DNA from: an uncultured Candidatus Poseidoniales archaeon
Lineage (GTDB): Archaea > Thermoplasmatota > Poseidoniia > Poseidoniales > Thalassarchaeaceae
Assembly (NCBI GenBank): GCA_905182515.1
Contig: CAJJBW010000005.1
Location: 95,180-159,179, forward strand
DNA length: 64,000 nucleotides
Direction: 5' to 3'
This document shows, in pieces, positions 9,514 to 18,464 of this stretch. A program made the position numbers and the translations under genes. The notes under the pieces are model-generated. The model ran no database searches, had not been told where the DNA came from, and saw only the letters and a list, made by a program, of their open reading frames with translations. Each line of letters starts with the position of its first letter. Within the stretch, counting starts at the first letter, position 1.

Positions 9514-10869
9514 ATGGGCCGTTCCTTGGTTGCTATTGCATTAGTAACGTTATTTATTACTTCGGCCGCTCCTATCCTCAATGCACAAGTAGGGCAACCT
9601 GACATTGTTCAGGAACACTGGTATCATACATATGCCACCTTAACATTAGATGTTAACGAGTGGGCTGATGATTATCCAACAATTGTCGACTTAATTAGCG
9701 CAGGGCAAACTGAGATGGGTAGGGATCTCTGGGTTTTACAAATTTCTGATTGGAGTCTCGAAACGAAACCAAATGGGATGGATAAAGATGTAGTTTACAT
9801 TGATGGAGGTCATCACGGTAATGAACACCTTGGAACAGAACTAGCATTCCTCACTGCAGAATATTATATTGAGGGTTGGGCCGACGGTAATCAAGAAGTA
9901 ATTGATGTTCTAAAAACAACCGAATTACATATCCTCATAATGCTAAATGCTGATGGAAATGATCTTGATACAAGATGGAATGCCAATCAGGTAGATTTGA
10001 ATAGAAATTATGACCATTTTTGGAATAATTGTCCTCCAAACAATCCTACACAACCCGGAAGTAGCGCTTTTAGTGAATCAGAAACTCTCGCTAATTCAGT
10101 TTACATGAACACCGTAGTCCCCGATGCCGACCTGTATGTTACCATGCATACTGGTGTATGGATTATGTTATACCCTTGGGGAAGATGGCCCGCACAGCCG
10201 TCAGATAGAGAATTATTCCATTTCATCAGAGATGATGTTAATAATAATATTTCAGATATCCCTGTCCAGAATGCAAACCAAGGACTTTATCCAAATTGCG
10301 GAACTAGTAGGGATTACGGTTACGGAGTAATGGGATATCCGACATTTACTTTTGAAACAGATGATGAACAATTTTTACTCGGATCAGTGGAAGCTCTTTC
10401 TGATAGATTGGGCGAGGAATTAGATGTGATGAAATATTTGATACAGAATGTTTGGTACTGGCGCGCCCGTTTAGTAGTCGAAGATATAGAAATTAAGGAA
10501 AGTCATCTCACAGCCCGTGTTTCTAATCTTGGACATTCAAGTACTGCAAATGCAACTCTTCACTATTCTGATTTAACAGGTGAGTTATTGTGGCATTCAG
10601 AAACTTTTGGAGTCAATGCAACTAATGAATCTAATGTCCTATTCAATGCAAATAATCTTACTTTGGTTGATGGCGGTATTTGGAGTATTCACTATCAAAA
10701 GAGGGTGATAAGTTCATCACAGTGGGTAGAGGAATTAATCGATAAATCAACTATTAAGGTACAATCAAAAAGTAACTTTTTCCTTCCAGCACCGTCTTTA
10801 ATGATTTATCTAATATCATTACTAACTGCTGCAATAACTGGTAGAAAAAATCAGAAAATTAAATATTAA
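9514..10869 (+). CDS. Secreted zinc carboxypeptidase (M14 family) with signal peptide and C-terminal TM
   Basis: YIDGGHHGNEHLGTELAFL (HxxE), LNRNYDHFW, LYVTMHTG, YPTFTFETDDEQ; C-terminal hydrophobic helix followed by RKNQK. Confidence 0.9.
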   Translation: MGRSLVAIALVTLFITSAAPILNAQVGQPDIVQEHWYHTYATLTLDVNEWADDYPTIVDLISAGQTEMGRDLWVLQISDWSLETKPNGMDKDVVYIDGGHHGNEHLGTELAFLTAEYYIEGWADGNQEVIDVLKTTELHILIMLNADGNDLDTRWNANQVDLNRNYDHFWNNCPPNNPTQPGSSAFSESETLANSVYMNTVVPDADLYVTMHTGVWIMLYPWGRWPAQPSDRELFHFIRDDVNNNISDIPVQNANQGLYPNCGTSRDYGYGVMGYPTFTFETDDEQFLLGSVEALSDRLGEELDVMKYLIQNVWYWRARLVVEDIEIKESHLTARVSNLGHSSTANATLHYSDLTGELLWHSETFGVNATNESNVLFNANNLTLVDGGIWSIHYQKRVISSSQWVEELIDKSTIKVQSKSNFFLPAPSLMIYLISLLTAAITGRKNQKIKY

Positions 10870-10922
10870 TAGTGTATATTACCAATAATATGTTAGATTG
10901 ACATTCCTAATATTCCGACAAT

Positions 10923-10998
10923 TGGTAGTCCCTCCCGGATTCGAACCAGGGTCATGGGATCCAGAACCCCACATGATGGACCACTACACTAAGGGACT
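10923..10998 (-). tRNA. tRNA-Gln (CTG)
   Basis: Reverse complement AGTCCCTTAGTGTAGTGGTCCATCATGTGGGGTTCTGGATCCCATGACCCTGGTTCGAATCCGGGAGGGACTACCA folds as a cloverleaf; loop TTCTGGA, anticodon CTG; CCA encoded. Confidence 0.93.
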
Positions 10999-11053
10999 AT
11001 GCACTTACCGGGATAGAACTTATATTTCAATAAAACCGAATTTCAGTTAAAAC

Positions 11054-12088
11054 TCAAAGTCCGCGTAATCTATTATTTATTAAGTTTAAACTCTCAAAAG
11101 TAGGCCTTCCTTCTTCTTCACTAAGTTGAGATAGTGGCGTACCTGTAAGCCCTAAAGCATCAGTAGTAGTTGGCATCTCCCCGTTATAGTAAAGTAAACC
11201 CGTTACGTGTTTATTTTGGCTTTCCGCCTCGTGAACTGCCCTTAATGCAGATACTATGTTTGAAGTATCATGAGAAGACCCAATTGTCTCAAGTACTATT
11301 TTTGAACCATCAAATAACTCTATTTCTCTATATTGCCCCTCCGGGATATCTATTTCTTCAAGTGGAGAAAAATGAGAAATATAATCTACTAAGTGCAATA
11401 CTTCATCATTTTCTTTAACGTAATTATACGACCTATATGATTCATCATTATTAGCGAATGTAACGCAAGGGGATATGACATCGATTATTGCCATTCCTTT
11501 ATGACTCATTGCCGCACGTAATAATGCAGTAAGTTGCTTTTTGCTTCCTGAAAATGACCGTGCTACAAAACTACATCCAAGATTTAAGGCCATTGCACAT
11601 AAATCAATAGGGTTTTGTTCATTTATAGCTCCCTTTTTCTTTTTTGACCCTTTCTCTACAGTTGCACTATATTGTCCCTTTGTAAGTCCATAGACTCCAT
11701 TATTTTCAATAATATACACCATGTCTATATTCCTACGGATTGCATGAATAAATTGTCCGATTCCTATGCTTGCTGTATCTCCGTCACCGGATACTGCAAT
11801 AAATGATAAATCTTTATTGATCATATTGGCTCCAGTTGTGACAGACGGCATTCTTCCATGTACTGTATTGAATCCATGACTTTTCCCTAAGAAGTATGCT
11901 GGAGTTTTCGAGGAACAACCTATTCCGCTCATTTTAGCAATTCCTTCGGGGGGCAATCCATTTTCCCAAGCAGCCTGAATTATCACATTCGATACTTGGT
12001 CGTGACCACATCCGGGGCAAAGCGAAGACTTCCCTCCTTTATATTCCGATTTATCTAAATTTAACACATTTAATTTCAAAATCGTCAT
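11054..12088 (-). CDS. korB: 2-oxoacid:ferredoxin oxidoreductase, beta subunit
   Basis: LCPGCGHDQVSNV, GIGCSSK, HGRMPSVTTGANM, VSGDGDTASIGIGQFIHAIRRN TPP-binding motif. Confidence 0.92.
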   Translation of the reverse strand: MTILKLNVLNLDKSEYKGGKSSLCPGCGHDQVSNVIIQAAWENGLPPEGIAKMSGIGCSSKTPAYFLGKSHGFNTVHGRMPSVTTGANMINKDLSFIAVSGDGDTASIGIGQFIHAIRRNIDMVYIIENNGVYGLTKGQYSATVEKGSKKKKGAINEQNPIDLCAMALNLGCSFVARSFSGSKKQLTALLRAAMSHKGMAIIDVISPCVTFANNDESYRSYNYVKENDEVLHLVDYISHFSPLEEIDIPEGQYREIELFDGSKIVLETIGSSHDTSNIVSALRAVHEAESQNKHVTGLLYYNGEMPTTTDALGLTGTPLSQLSEEEGRPTFESLNLINNRLRGL

Positions 12089-13869
12089 TATAGTCCCTCC
12101 AATAATTGTAAAATTTTATCTGCATATAGCCTAGCCCTAGGAGGCATCCCATCACTGTATGCTAAACTGTGTAGTTTGCTTAATAATTTTACGGGAAGCT
12201 CTCTTCTTAATATACCGTATAATTGCCCATCTCTATTCATTTCTAATACTATATTCGTTTCATGCCTATCGATAAATCCTTCTAAATCAGAGTGATAGGG
12301 TAAAGCCCTTACTCTACATGTACTTACGGACAATCCACTTTGTTCTAAAATATCATCAATTTCTGTGATGGTATATTCCATAGACCCATAGAATACTATT
12401 CCTACTTCTTTAATTTCTTCTTCACGAAGTATCGGTGCAGGCAATACATCTCTCGAACCTTCAATTTTTTTACGTAATCTTGCCATATTTTTGTGATACA
12501 CATCTGGTTCTTCGGAATAGATGCCATCTTCATCATGACCTGTCCCTCTGTATAATATTGGATCTATGCCACTGCCAGGTAATGTCCGATAAGCAATCCC
12601 ATCTCCATCTACGTCTCGATATCTGCCATAATTCTCTATGGCATCTAGTTGCTTTTGTGTATGGATAACTTTACCTCTATCCATTGGAGAATCAGGATAT
12701 ACGAATCCCGTAGTAGGCCATCTATTCATACCTAAATCCAAGTCACTAAATCCAAACACCATGGTCTGGTATCTTTCTGCATAATCAAATGCTCTCCAAC
12801 CAAATTCAAAACATTCGTCTACATTGCCAGGTATTAGGACTATGTGTTGCGTGTCTCCATGACTTGCTTCATAGAGCATTGATAAATCTCCTTGCTGAGT
12901 CCTAGTAGGGAGTCCAGTTGAAGGGCCAACTCGATTAACATCCCATATAACGCCTGGAACTTCTGCGAAATATGATAATCCAATAAATTCTGACATTAAG
13001 GAGATTCCGGGTCCACTGGTACACGTCATCCCCCTTCCTCCTGCCCATCCGGCCCCTAATACCATGCCGACTGCTGCTAATTCATCTTCTGCCTGTATTA
13101 CGGCACACGTTGTTCCTCCATCTTTAGCAGTACGAAGTTCAGGTAGCCACTTTATTATGCCTTCTGCAACTGAAGATGAAGGAGTTATAGGGTACCATGC
13201 AAGCATATTTACTCCTCCATATATGGAACCAAGGGCAGACGCTTCATTACCTTCTATCAAGTAAGTATCCGGGTCTTTGTCTCTTCTTTCGGCAGAAAAT
13301 GTTGTTTCATTTCCCCAATGTTCTGCTGCATAAGATATGCCTTCTCTTATTGCTCGCATATTCATTTCAATAGCCCTATCCTTACCTTTAAATTGCGAAG
13401 ATACTGACTTTTCAATGTCTTCAGATTTTATTCCTAATATGTGGGCAATTCCACCCACATAATACATATTTGCCATTAATTTAGCAAATTTAGGAGCAAT
13501 CCCTCTTGCCATCTTAGTCATTGGCATACTAAAAATTTTGCAATCTTCTCTTTCAACTGGAAGCTTAACATTTTCATTGTAAATTATAATTGCACCAGGT
13601 TCTATTTTTGCAATATCCTTTTCCCAGGTATCCTTGTTCATAAGAATTTGAATGTTAGTCTTATCTCCTGGGGCCTGATAACCCGATTCACTAGCTCTAA
13701 TTATAAACCAAGTTGGTAAACCTGATATATTACTGGGAAATAGGTTCTTGCCACTTACTGGAATGCCCATTTCGAACATACTGTGTAGGAGAATGAGGTT
13801 TGATGATTGCGAGCCTGTACCATTAGCGGTGGCAATATTAATTATAAAATTATTTACTTCGGATTTCAT
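12088..13869 (-). CDS. korA: 2-oxoacid:ferredoxin oxidoreductase, fused gamma/alpha subunit
   Basis: N-terminal gamma domain (GTGSQSSNLIL), ALGSIYGGVNMLAWYPITPSSSVAEGI, TSGPGISLMSEFIGLSYFAEVPGV; overlaps korB by 1 nt. Confidence 0.92.
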   Translation of the reverse strand: MKSEVNNFIINIATANGTGSQSSNLILLHSMFEMGIPVSGKNLFPSNISGLPTWFIIRASESGYQAPGDKTNIQILMNKDTWEKDIAKIEPGAIIIYNENVKLPVEREDCKIFSMPMTKMARGIAPKFAKLMANMYYVGGIAHILGIKSEDIEKSVSSQFKGKDRAIEMNMRAIREGISYAAEHWGNETTFSAERRDKDPDTYLIEGNEASALGSIYGGVNMLAWYPITPSSSVAEGIIKWLPELRTAKDGGTTCAVIQAEDELAAVGMVLGAGWAGGRGMTCTSGPGISLMSEFIGLSYFAEVPGVIWDVNRVGPSTGLPTRTQQGDLSMLYEASHGDTQHIVLIPGNVDECFEFGWRAFDYAERYQTMVFGFSDLDLGMNRWPTTGFVYPDSPMDRGKVIHTQKQLDAIENYGRYRDVDGDGIAYRTLPGSGIDPILYRGTGHDEDGIYSEEPDVYHKNMARLRKKIEGSRDVLPAPILREEEIKEVGIVFYGSMEYTITEIDDILEQSGLSVSTCRVRALPYHSDLEGFIDRHETNIVLEMNRDGQLYGILRRELPVKLLSKLHSLAYSDGMPPRARLYADKILQLLEGL

Positions 13870-14009
13870 ATTATTTCATGACTCCACAAATTGATACTGA
13901 ACAAGTCGATGCTCACTACTTACTCTGCGAACATAACGAGTCTTTAGCCATTACCATCAAGAGTTCTTTTTATCGATTGAATCTACTTTTATTTCCGTTG
14001 CCATTTTGA

Positions 14010-15107
14010 ATGATTAGTTCTCCGCCACATATGATGTCCGTACCGGAGAGATTGCAAAAAGCCTGGGATGAAGCCAATTCCTTTATTGAAAATGGTAATC
14101 CAGAAAAAGCACTGGATGCCCTTAGAGATGTTGCATGGAGTGAGTGCAAAAATGATTCTCAGAGAGCTCAAACATCTCGATATGCTGCCGATGCTGGTAC
14201 ACTTTGGGGAGAAATCGATGCTAATTCTCAGAAGAAAAGATGGCAAAAAGCGTATAAGAACTATAAAACTGCTCTAGATTTCGATCCTAAAGATAAAGAA
14301 ACACGAAGACGAATGAATAAATTAGCATCAATGATGGACGAAAACGCAATTTCGGTTAATAGCGGTTTTCAAATGTTTAACGAAGGTAATCCTACTCCAA
14401 TCGGGCTAATGGCAATAGTAGTTGCAATTTTTGTATTCCTTGCTTCCTTCAAAGTCGTGACGGATGCCATAGATCCCGACGGAATTGGCCTTTGGAATGC
14501 CATTAATGGAGAAAATACTCCTAATGACCTAATAAATGGGACAGTTATTCTTGAAATATCTTATGTCAATCAAAATGATGAACGTGTAGATGTTTCTATC
14601 GAAATATTATTGAAACCAATAGATGCGCCAATACATGTGGAAAATTTTCTTAAATTAACAAATGACTTCAGGTATGATAATACTCAATTACATAGAATAA
14701 TTGATGATTTTATGATACAAGGAGGAGATATAGATCACATGAGTGGAATGGGAGGTTATGCAGGTAAATGGTTCGGTTATTGTAATGGCCAAGTTTCTGC
14801 TTCTCCAGATGATTGCGATTTGAGTGATTGGACTATACCGGATGAAACATCAAAAGAAAATATGGGTTTATTGCATCATCCATGTACGATATCCATGGCT
14901 AAAACTAGTGCCCCAAACACAGGTGGAAGCCAATTCTTTTTGATTCCAGGGGATAGTGAACCTCATCACTTAGATGGAGTTCATACAGTATTCGGAGAAA
15001 TAGTAAGCGGGTGCGAGCATGTAACTGCTATAAGCGAGATTCAAACAGGATCTGATGATAAACCAGTAAATCCTGTTATGCTCAAAAAAGCATATGTCAA
15101 GGTTTGA
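14010..15107 (+). CDS. Membrane-anchored cyclophilin-type peptidyl-prolyl isomerase with N-terminal TPR-like domain
   Basis: TPR-like helices, then TM GLMAIVVAIFVFLASFKVV, then FRYDNTQLHRIIDDFMIQGGD, TISMAKTSAPNTGGSQFFLIPGD, LDGVHTVFGEIVSG. Confidence 0.9.
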   Translation: MISSPPHMMSVPERLQKAWDEANSFIENGNPEKALDALRDVAWSECKNDSQRAQTSRYAADAGTLWGEIDANSQKKRWQKAYKNYKTALDFDPKDKETRRRMNKLASMMDENAISVNSGFQMFNEGNPTPIGLMAIVVAIFVFLASFKVVTDAIDPDGIGLWNAINGENTPNDLINGTVILEISYVNQNDERVDVSIEILLKPIDAPIHVENFLKLTNDFRYDNTQLHRIIDDFMIQGGDIDHMSGMGGYAGKWFGYCNGQVSASPDDCDLSDWTIPDETSKENMGLLHHPCTISMAKTSAPNTGGSQFFLIPGDSEPHHLDGVHTVFGEIVSGCEHVTAISEIQTGSDDKPVNPVMLKKAYVKV

Positions 15108-15125
15108 TTAATTAATTATTTTTGG

Positions 15126-17852
15126 TTGTTAGTAGAATTAAAGGCCCCCTCCCATCTCGCCTTGTTTATGGGCGGGAAATCTCCTTTTGATTCATTATCA
15201 AAATTTCTAAAATATGATGGTGAAGAGTCTTCCTACATGAGTTTACAAGCCTTAGAAGATAAAGGCCTATGTAATCTTGAGGAACTCCCCTTTACAATTA
15301 GGATTTTATTAGAATCTGCATTAAGAAATTGTGACGGTTTTTTAATTTCTGAAGAAGACGTCATCCGAATTGCTTCTTGGAGTCCGGAAATGTCACCGCA
15401 AGAAATCCCCTTTAGCCCAAGTAGAGTATTACTGCAAGATTTTACTGGAGTTCCAGCAGTTGTAGATATTGCTGCATTAAGGGATGCAATGGTGGAATTA
15501 GGAGGTGATCCGGAAAAAGTAAACCCACAAGTTCCCGTTGATCTGGTAATAGACCATTCTGTCCAAGTTGATTATTCAGGTTTATTTCCAGATGCTAAAG
15601 AACGTAATCTAGACATTGAATACGAGAGAAATATGGAACGATATAAATTTCTAAAATGGGGGCAAAATAGCCTTGATAATTTCCGTGCAGTCCCTCCTGG
15701 ACGAGGCATTGTCCATCAAGTAAATTTAGAATGGATAGCTACTGTTGCTAGAGAAGAGGATAATGTTTGGTTCCCGGATTCATTAGTTGGCACTGACTCT
15801 CATACTACTATGATAAATGGTCTTGGAGTTTTGGGATGGGGTGTCGGAGGAATTGAGGCCGAAGCAGTTATGCTTGGTCAGCCAATCTATATGTTATTAC
15901 CGCAAGTCGTCGGATTCGAACTAAAGGGAGAATTAAACTCAGGAGTAACTGCTACTGACATGGCTCTAAGAATTGTTGAGATGTTGCGTAAACATGATTG
16001 TGTTGGGAAATTTGTAGAATTTTTTGGCTCGGGAATTTCATCTCTTAGTTTACCAGATAGGGCGACCATAGCAAACATGGCCCCTGAATATGGGGCCACT
16101 TGCGGATTCTTCCCTGTTGATGAAAAAACATTAGACTATATGTTACTTTCAGGTAGAAAAACAGAACATGTTGAAAATGTTAAATTATATCTCGAAAAAC
16201 AGGGTTTATTTGCTAATGAATCTACGCTTGCTCCAAAATTTACTTCTAAATTATCTCTCAATCTTTCCGATGTCGATCCCGCAATGGCTGGTCCGAAAAG
16301 ACCCCAGGATAGAGTAGATTTATCAAAAATGAAAACACATTTCCAAACTTCTCTAAATGCTCCTTTAGGCCCACATGGGCATGGTATTGAAAAATCTTTA
16401 AGTCTAAATAAATCTAAGATATCTGGAACTTCTAATTTCCTAAAGCACGGAGATATAGTTATTGCAGCCATAACAAGTTGTACAAATACTAGTAATCCAA
16501 GTGTTATGATGGCTGCAGGGTTGCTTGCTAGAAACGCAAGATCAAAGGGGCTTAAAATTAAGCCATGGGTAAAACCAAGCTTAGCACCAGGTAGTAGGGT
16601 CGTGACTGAATATTATGATGCGGCAGGGTTATCTGAACATTTATCTTTTCTTGGATTTAATGTAGTCGGATATGGTTGTACTACTTGTATTGGCAATTCT
16701 GGTCCCTTAGACTCTGAAATAGAAGCGGCAATAGATGAATCAAATTTAATAGTCGGTAGCGTATTATCTGGTAATAGAAATTTTGAGGGAAGAATACATC
16801 AGAAAGTGAAAGCCAATTACCTTGCAAGCCCTCCGTTGGTTGTAGCATATGCAATAGCTGGAACTTTGAATATTGATTTCAACACCGATCCATTAGGCTT
16901 TACAAAATCTGGAGATCCGATAATGCTATCTGATATTTGGCCCACAGATGAAGAAATTCAAGACGTAATTTCGAAGGTCATAAACCCAGAAATGTTTAGA
17001 GAAAGATATCTCGATGTTTTAGAAGAGCCAAGATGGGAGGATATACCGAGCCAGGATTCTGCGTTATATGATTGGGATGATTCATCAACATATGTCCGAT
17101 TACCTACTTTCTTTAAAGGAATTGAAGAAGAACCCGATTTAATATATCCAATTAAAAATGCTAGAGTGTTATTGAAATTAGGTGATTCAATTACTACGGA
17201 TCATATCAGTCCGGCAGGTGCGTTTCCTCATTTCGGCCCTGCAGGAAAATATTTAGTCAATAATGGCGTAAAACCTAGGGATTTCAATTCATTTGGAAGT
17301 AGGCGTGGTAACCATGAGGTAATGATGAGAGGAACCTTTGCAAATGTTAGGATTAGAAATGAAATGGCCCCAGGTACAGAAGGAGGTTTTACTACGCATT
17401 TACCGTCTAAAGAAGTAACAACAATCTTTGAAGCAAGTGAGAAATACCAAAGTGATAATACTCCTTTGGTGGTTCTCGCAGGATCACAATATGGTACTGG
17501 CAGTAGCAGAGATTGGGCCGCCAAGGGGACATTGTTATTGGGCATTAAAGCAGTCATAGCTACTTCATTTGAAAGAATACACAGATCAAACCTCGTCGGC
17601 ATGGGAGTTTTACCTCTCACCTTCTCAGAAGGTGAAGATGCAAATAGTCTCGGTTTAAATGGGACTGAATTTTTTGATATACCAATATCAGGAGATTTAA
17701 AGCCTTTATCTTTTATACAAGTCTCAGCTAAGAAAGAAGACGGCCAGATTATTAAGTTTAATGCAAAAGTACGATTAGATACTTCTGTTGATGTAGAATA
17801 CTTTAGAAATGGAGGAATATTACAAACAGTACTCCGAAATCTTGCTAAATAA
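15126..17852 (+). CDS. acnA: Aconitate hydratase, AcnA type (likely start at the ATG at 15168)
   Basis: VGTDSHTTMINGLGVLGWGVGGIEAEA, ITSCTNTSNPSVM, GYGCTTCIGNSG, GSRRGNHEVMMRGTFANVRIRN, GSQYGTGSSRDWAAKG. Confidence 0.95.
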   Translation: MLVELKAPSHLALFMGGKSPFDSLSKFLKYDGEESSYMSLQALEDKGLCNLEELPFTIRILLESALRNCDGFLISEEDVIRIASWSPEMSPQEIPFSPSRVLLQDFTGVPAVVDIAALRDAMVELGGDPEKVNPQVPVDLVIDHSVQVDYSGLFPDAKERNLDIEYERNMERYKFLKWGQNSLDNFRAVPPGRGIVHQVNLEWIATVAREEDNVWFPDSLVGTDSHTTMINGLGVLGWGVGGIEAEAVMLGQPIYMLLPQVVGFELKGELNSGVTATDMALRIVEMLRKHDCVGKFVEFFGSGISSLSLPDRATIANMAPEYGATCGFFPVDEKTLDYMLLSGRKTEHVENVKLYLEKQGLFANESTLAPKFTSKLSLNLSDVDPAMAGPKRPQDRVDLSKMKTHFQTSLNAPLGPHGHGIEKSLSLNKSKISGTSNFLKHGDIVIAAITSCTNTSNPSVMMAAGLLARNARSKGLKIKPWVKPSLAPGSRVVTEYYDAAGLSEHLSFLGFNVVGYGCTTCIGNSGPLDSEIEAAIDESNLIVGSVLSGNRNFEGRIHQKVKANYLASPPLVVAYAIAGTLNIDFNTDPLGFTKSGDPIMLSDIWPTDEEIQDVISKVINPEMFRERYLDVLEEPRWEDIPSQDSALYDWDDSSTYVRLPTFFKGIEEEPDLIYPIKNARVLLKLGDSITTDHISPAGAFPHFGPAGKYLVNNGVKPRDFNSFGSRRGNHEVMMRGTFANVRIRNEMAPGTEGGFTTHLPSKEVTTIFEASEKYQSDNTPLVVLAGSQYGTGSSRDWAAKGTLLLGIKAVIATSFERIHRSNLVGMGVLPLTFSEGEDANSLGLNGTEFFDIPISGDLKPLSFIQVSAKKEDGQIIKFNAKVRLDTSVDVEYFRNGGILQTVLRNLAK

Positions 17853-17894
17853 TAATTAAGAGAACTTTATGTTGTATGGGCATCAGGGGTAAAT

Positions 17895-18353
17895 ATGGAT
17901 GAAGAGGGTGATGTATCGGAAGAACCTGTTTTACCAGGGCCAACTCCCGATCCATCTAGCATCCCATCTGTCGTCAGAGCAGTTGGAAATTTAGATTTAG
18001 ATGCAAAAATTGAAGAGTTAGGGTTTTCAAAAAAAACTGACCCTAACATGAATGCTATTATTGAATTTTTAAATGAAGTCGAACCTCCTGAACCACTTTC
18101 AAACAACCTTTCTGGAGATCCTCAGGCTGAATCTTGGCTACAACTGTTAATGACTTTAGTTGTCAGAGAACACGGGCACTCATCATTACCAATAAGCTCT
18201 ATAGAAAGAGCAGTCGGTGAAAAAATGAATCGTGAAGATGTAGATTTAGAGATATTCCTGGACCGTCTTTGGATAATGGGTAGATTAGAAAGAATTTATG
18301 GAGGTGCTGAAGTTGAATACTCTCCAAACCCTAGTTGGTTGGAATCTCGTTAG
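17895..18353 (+). CDS. Hypothetical protein, C-terminal half possibly a winged helix
   Basis: 152 aa ORF in good context; no family recognised. Confidence 0.6.
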   Translation: MDEEGDVSEEPVLPGPTPDPSSIPSVVRAVGNLDLDAKIEELGFSKKTDPNMNAIIEFLNEVEPPEPLSNNLSGDPQAESWLQLLMTLVVREHGHSSLPISSIERAVGEKMNREDVDLEIFLDRLWIMGRLERIYGGAEVEYSPNPSWLESR

Positions 18354-18464
18354 ATTATGTCTATAATTTATTCTTAATAAATTATAATAACAATAATTAA
18401 TCTTGATTATTTTCTTGCTCATGTTGCAATAAGGCATAATAACAAGACGAAAGTCCGCAGTAGT

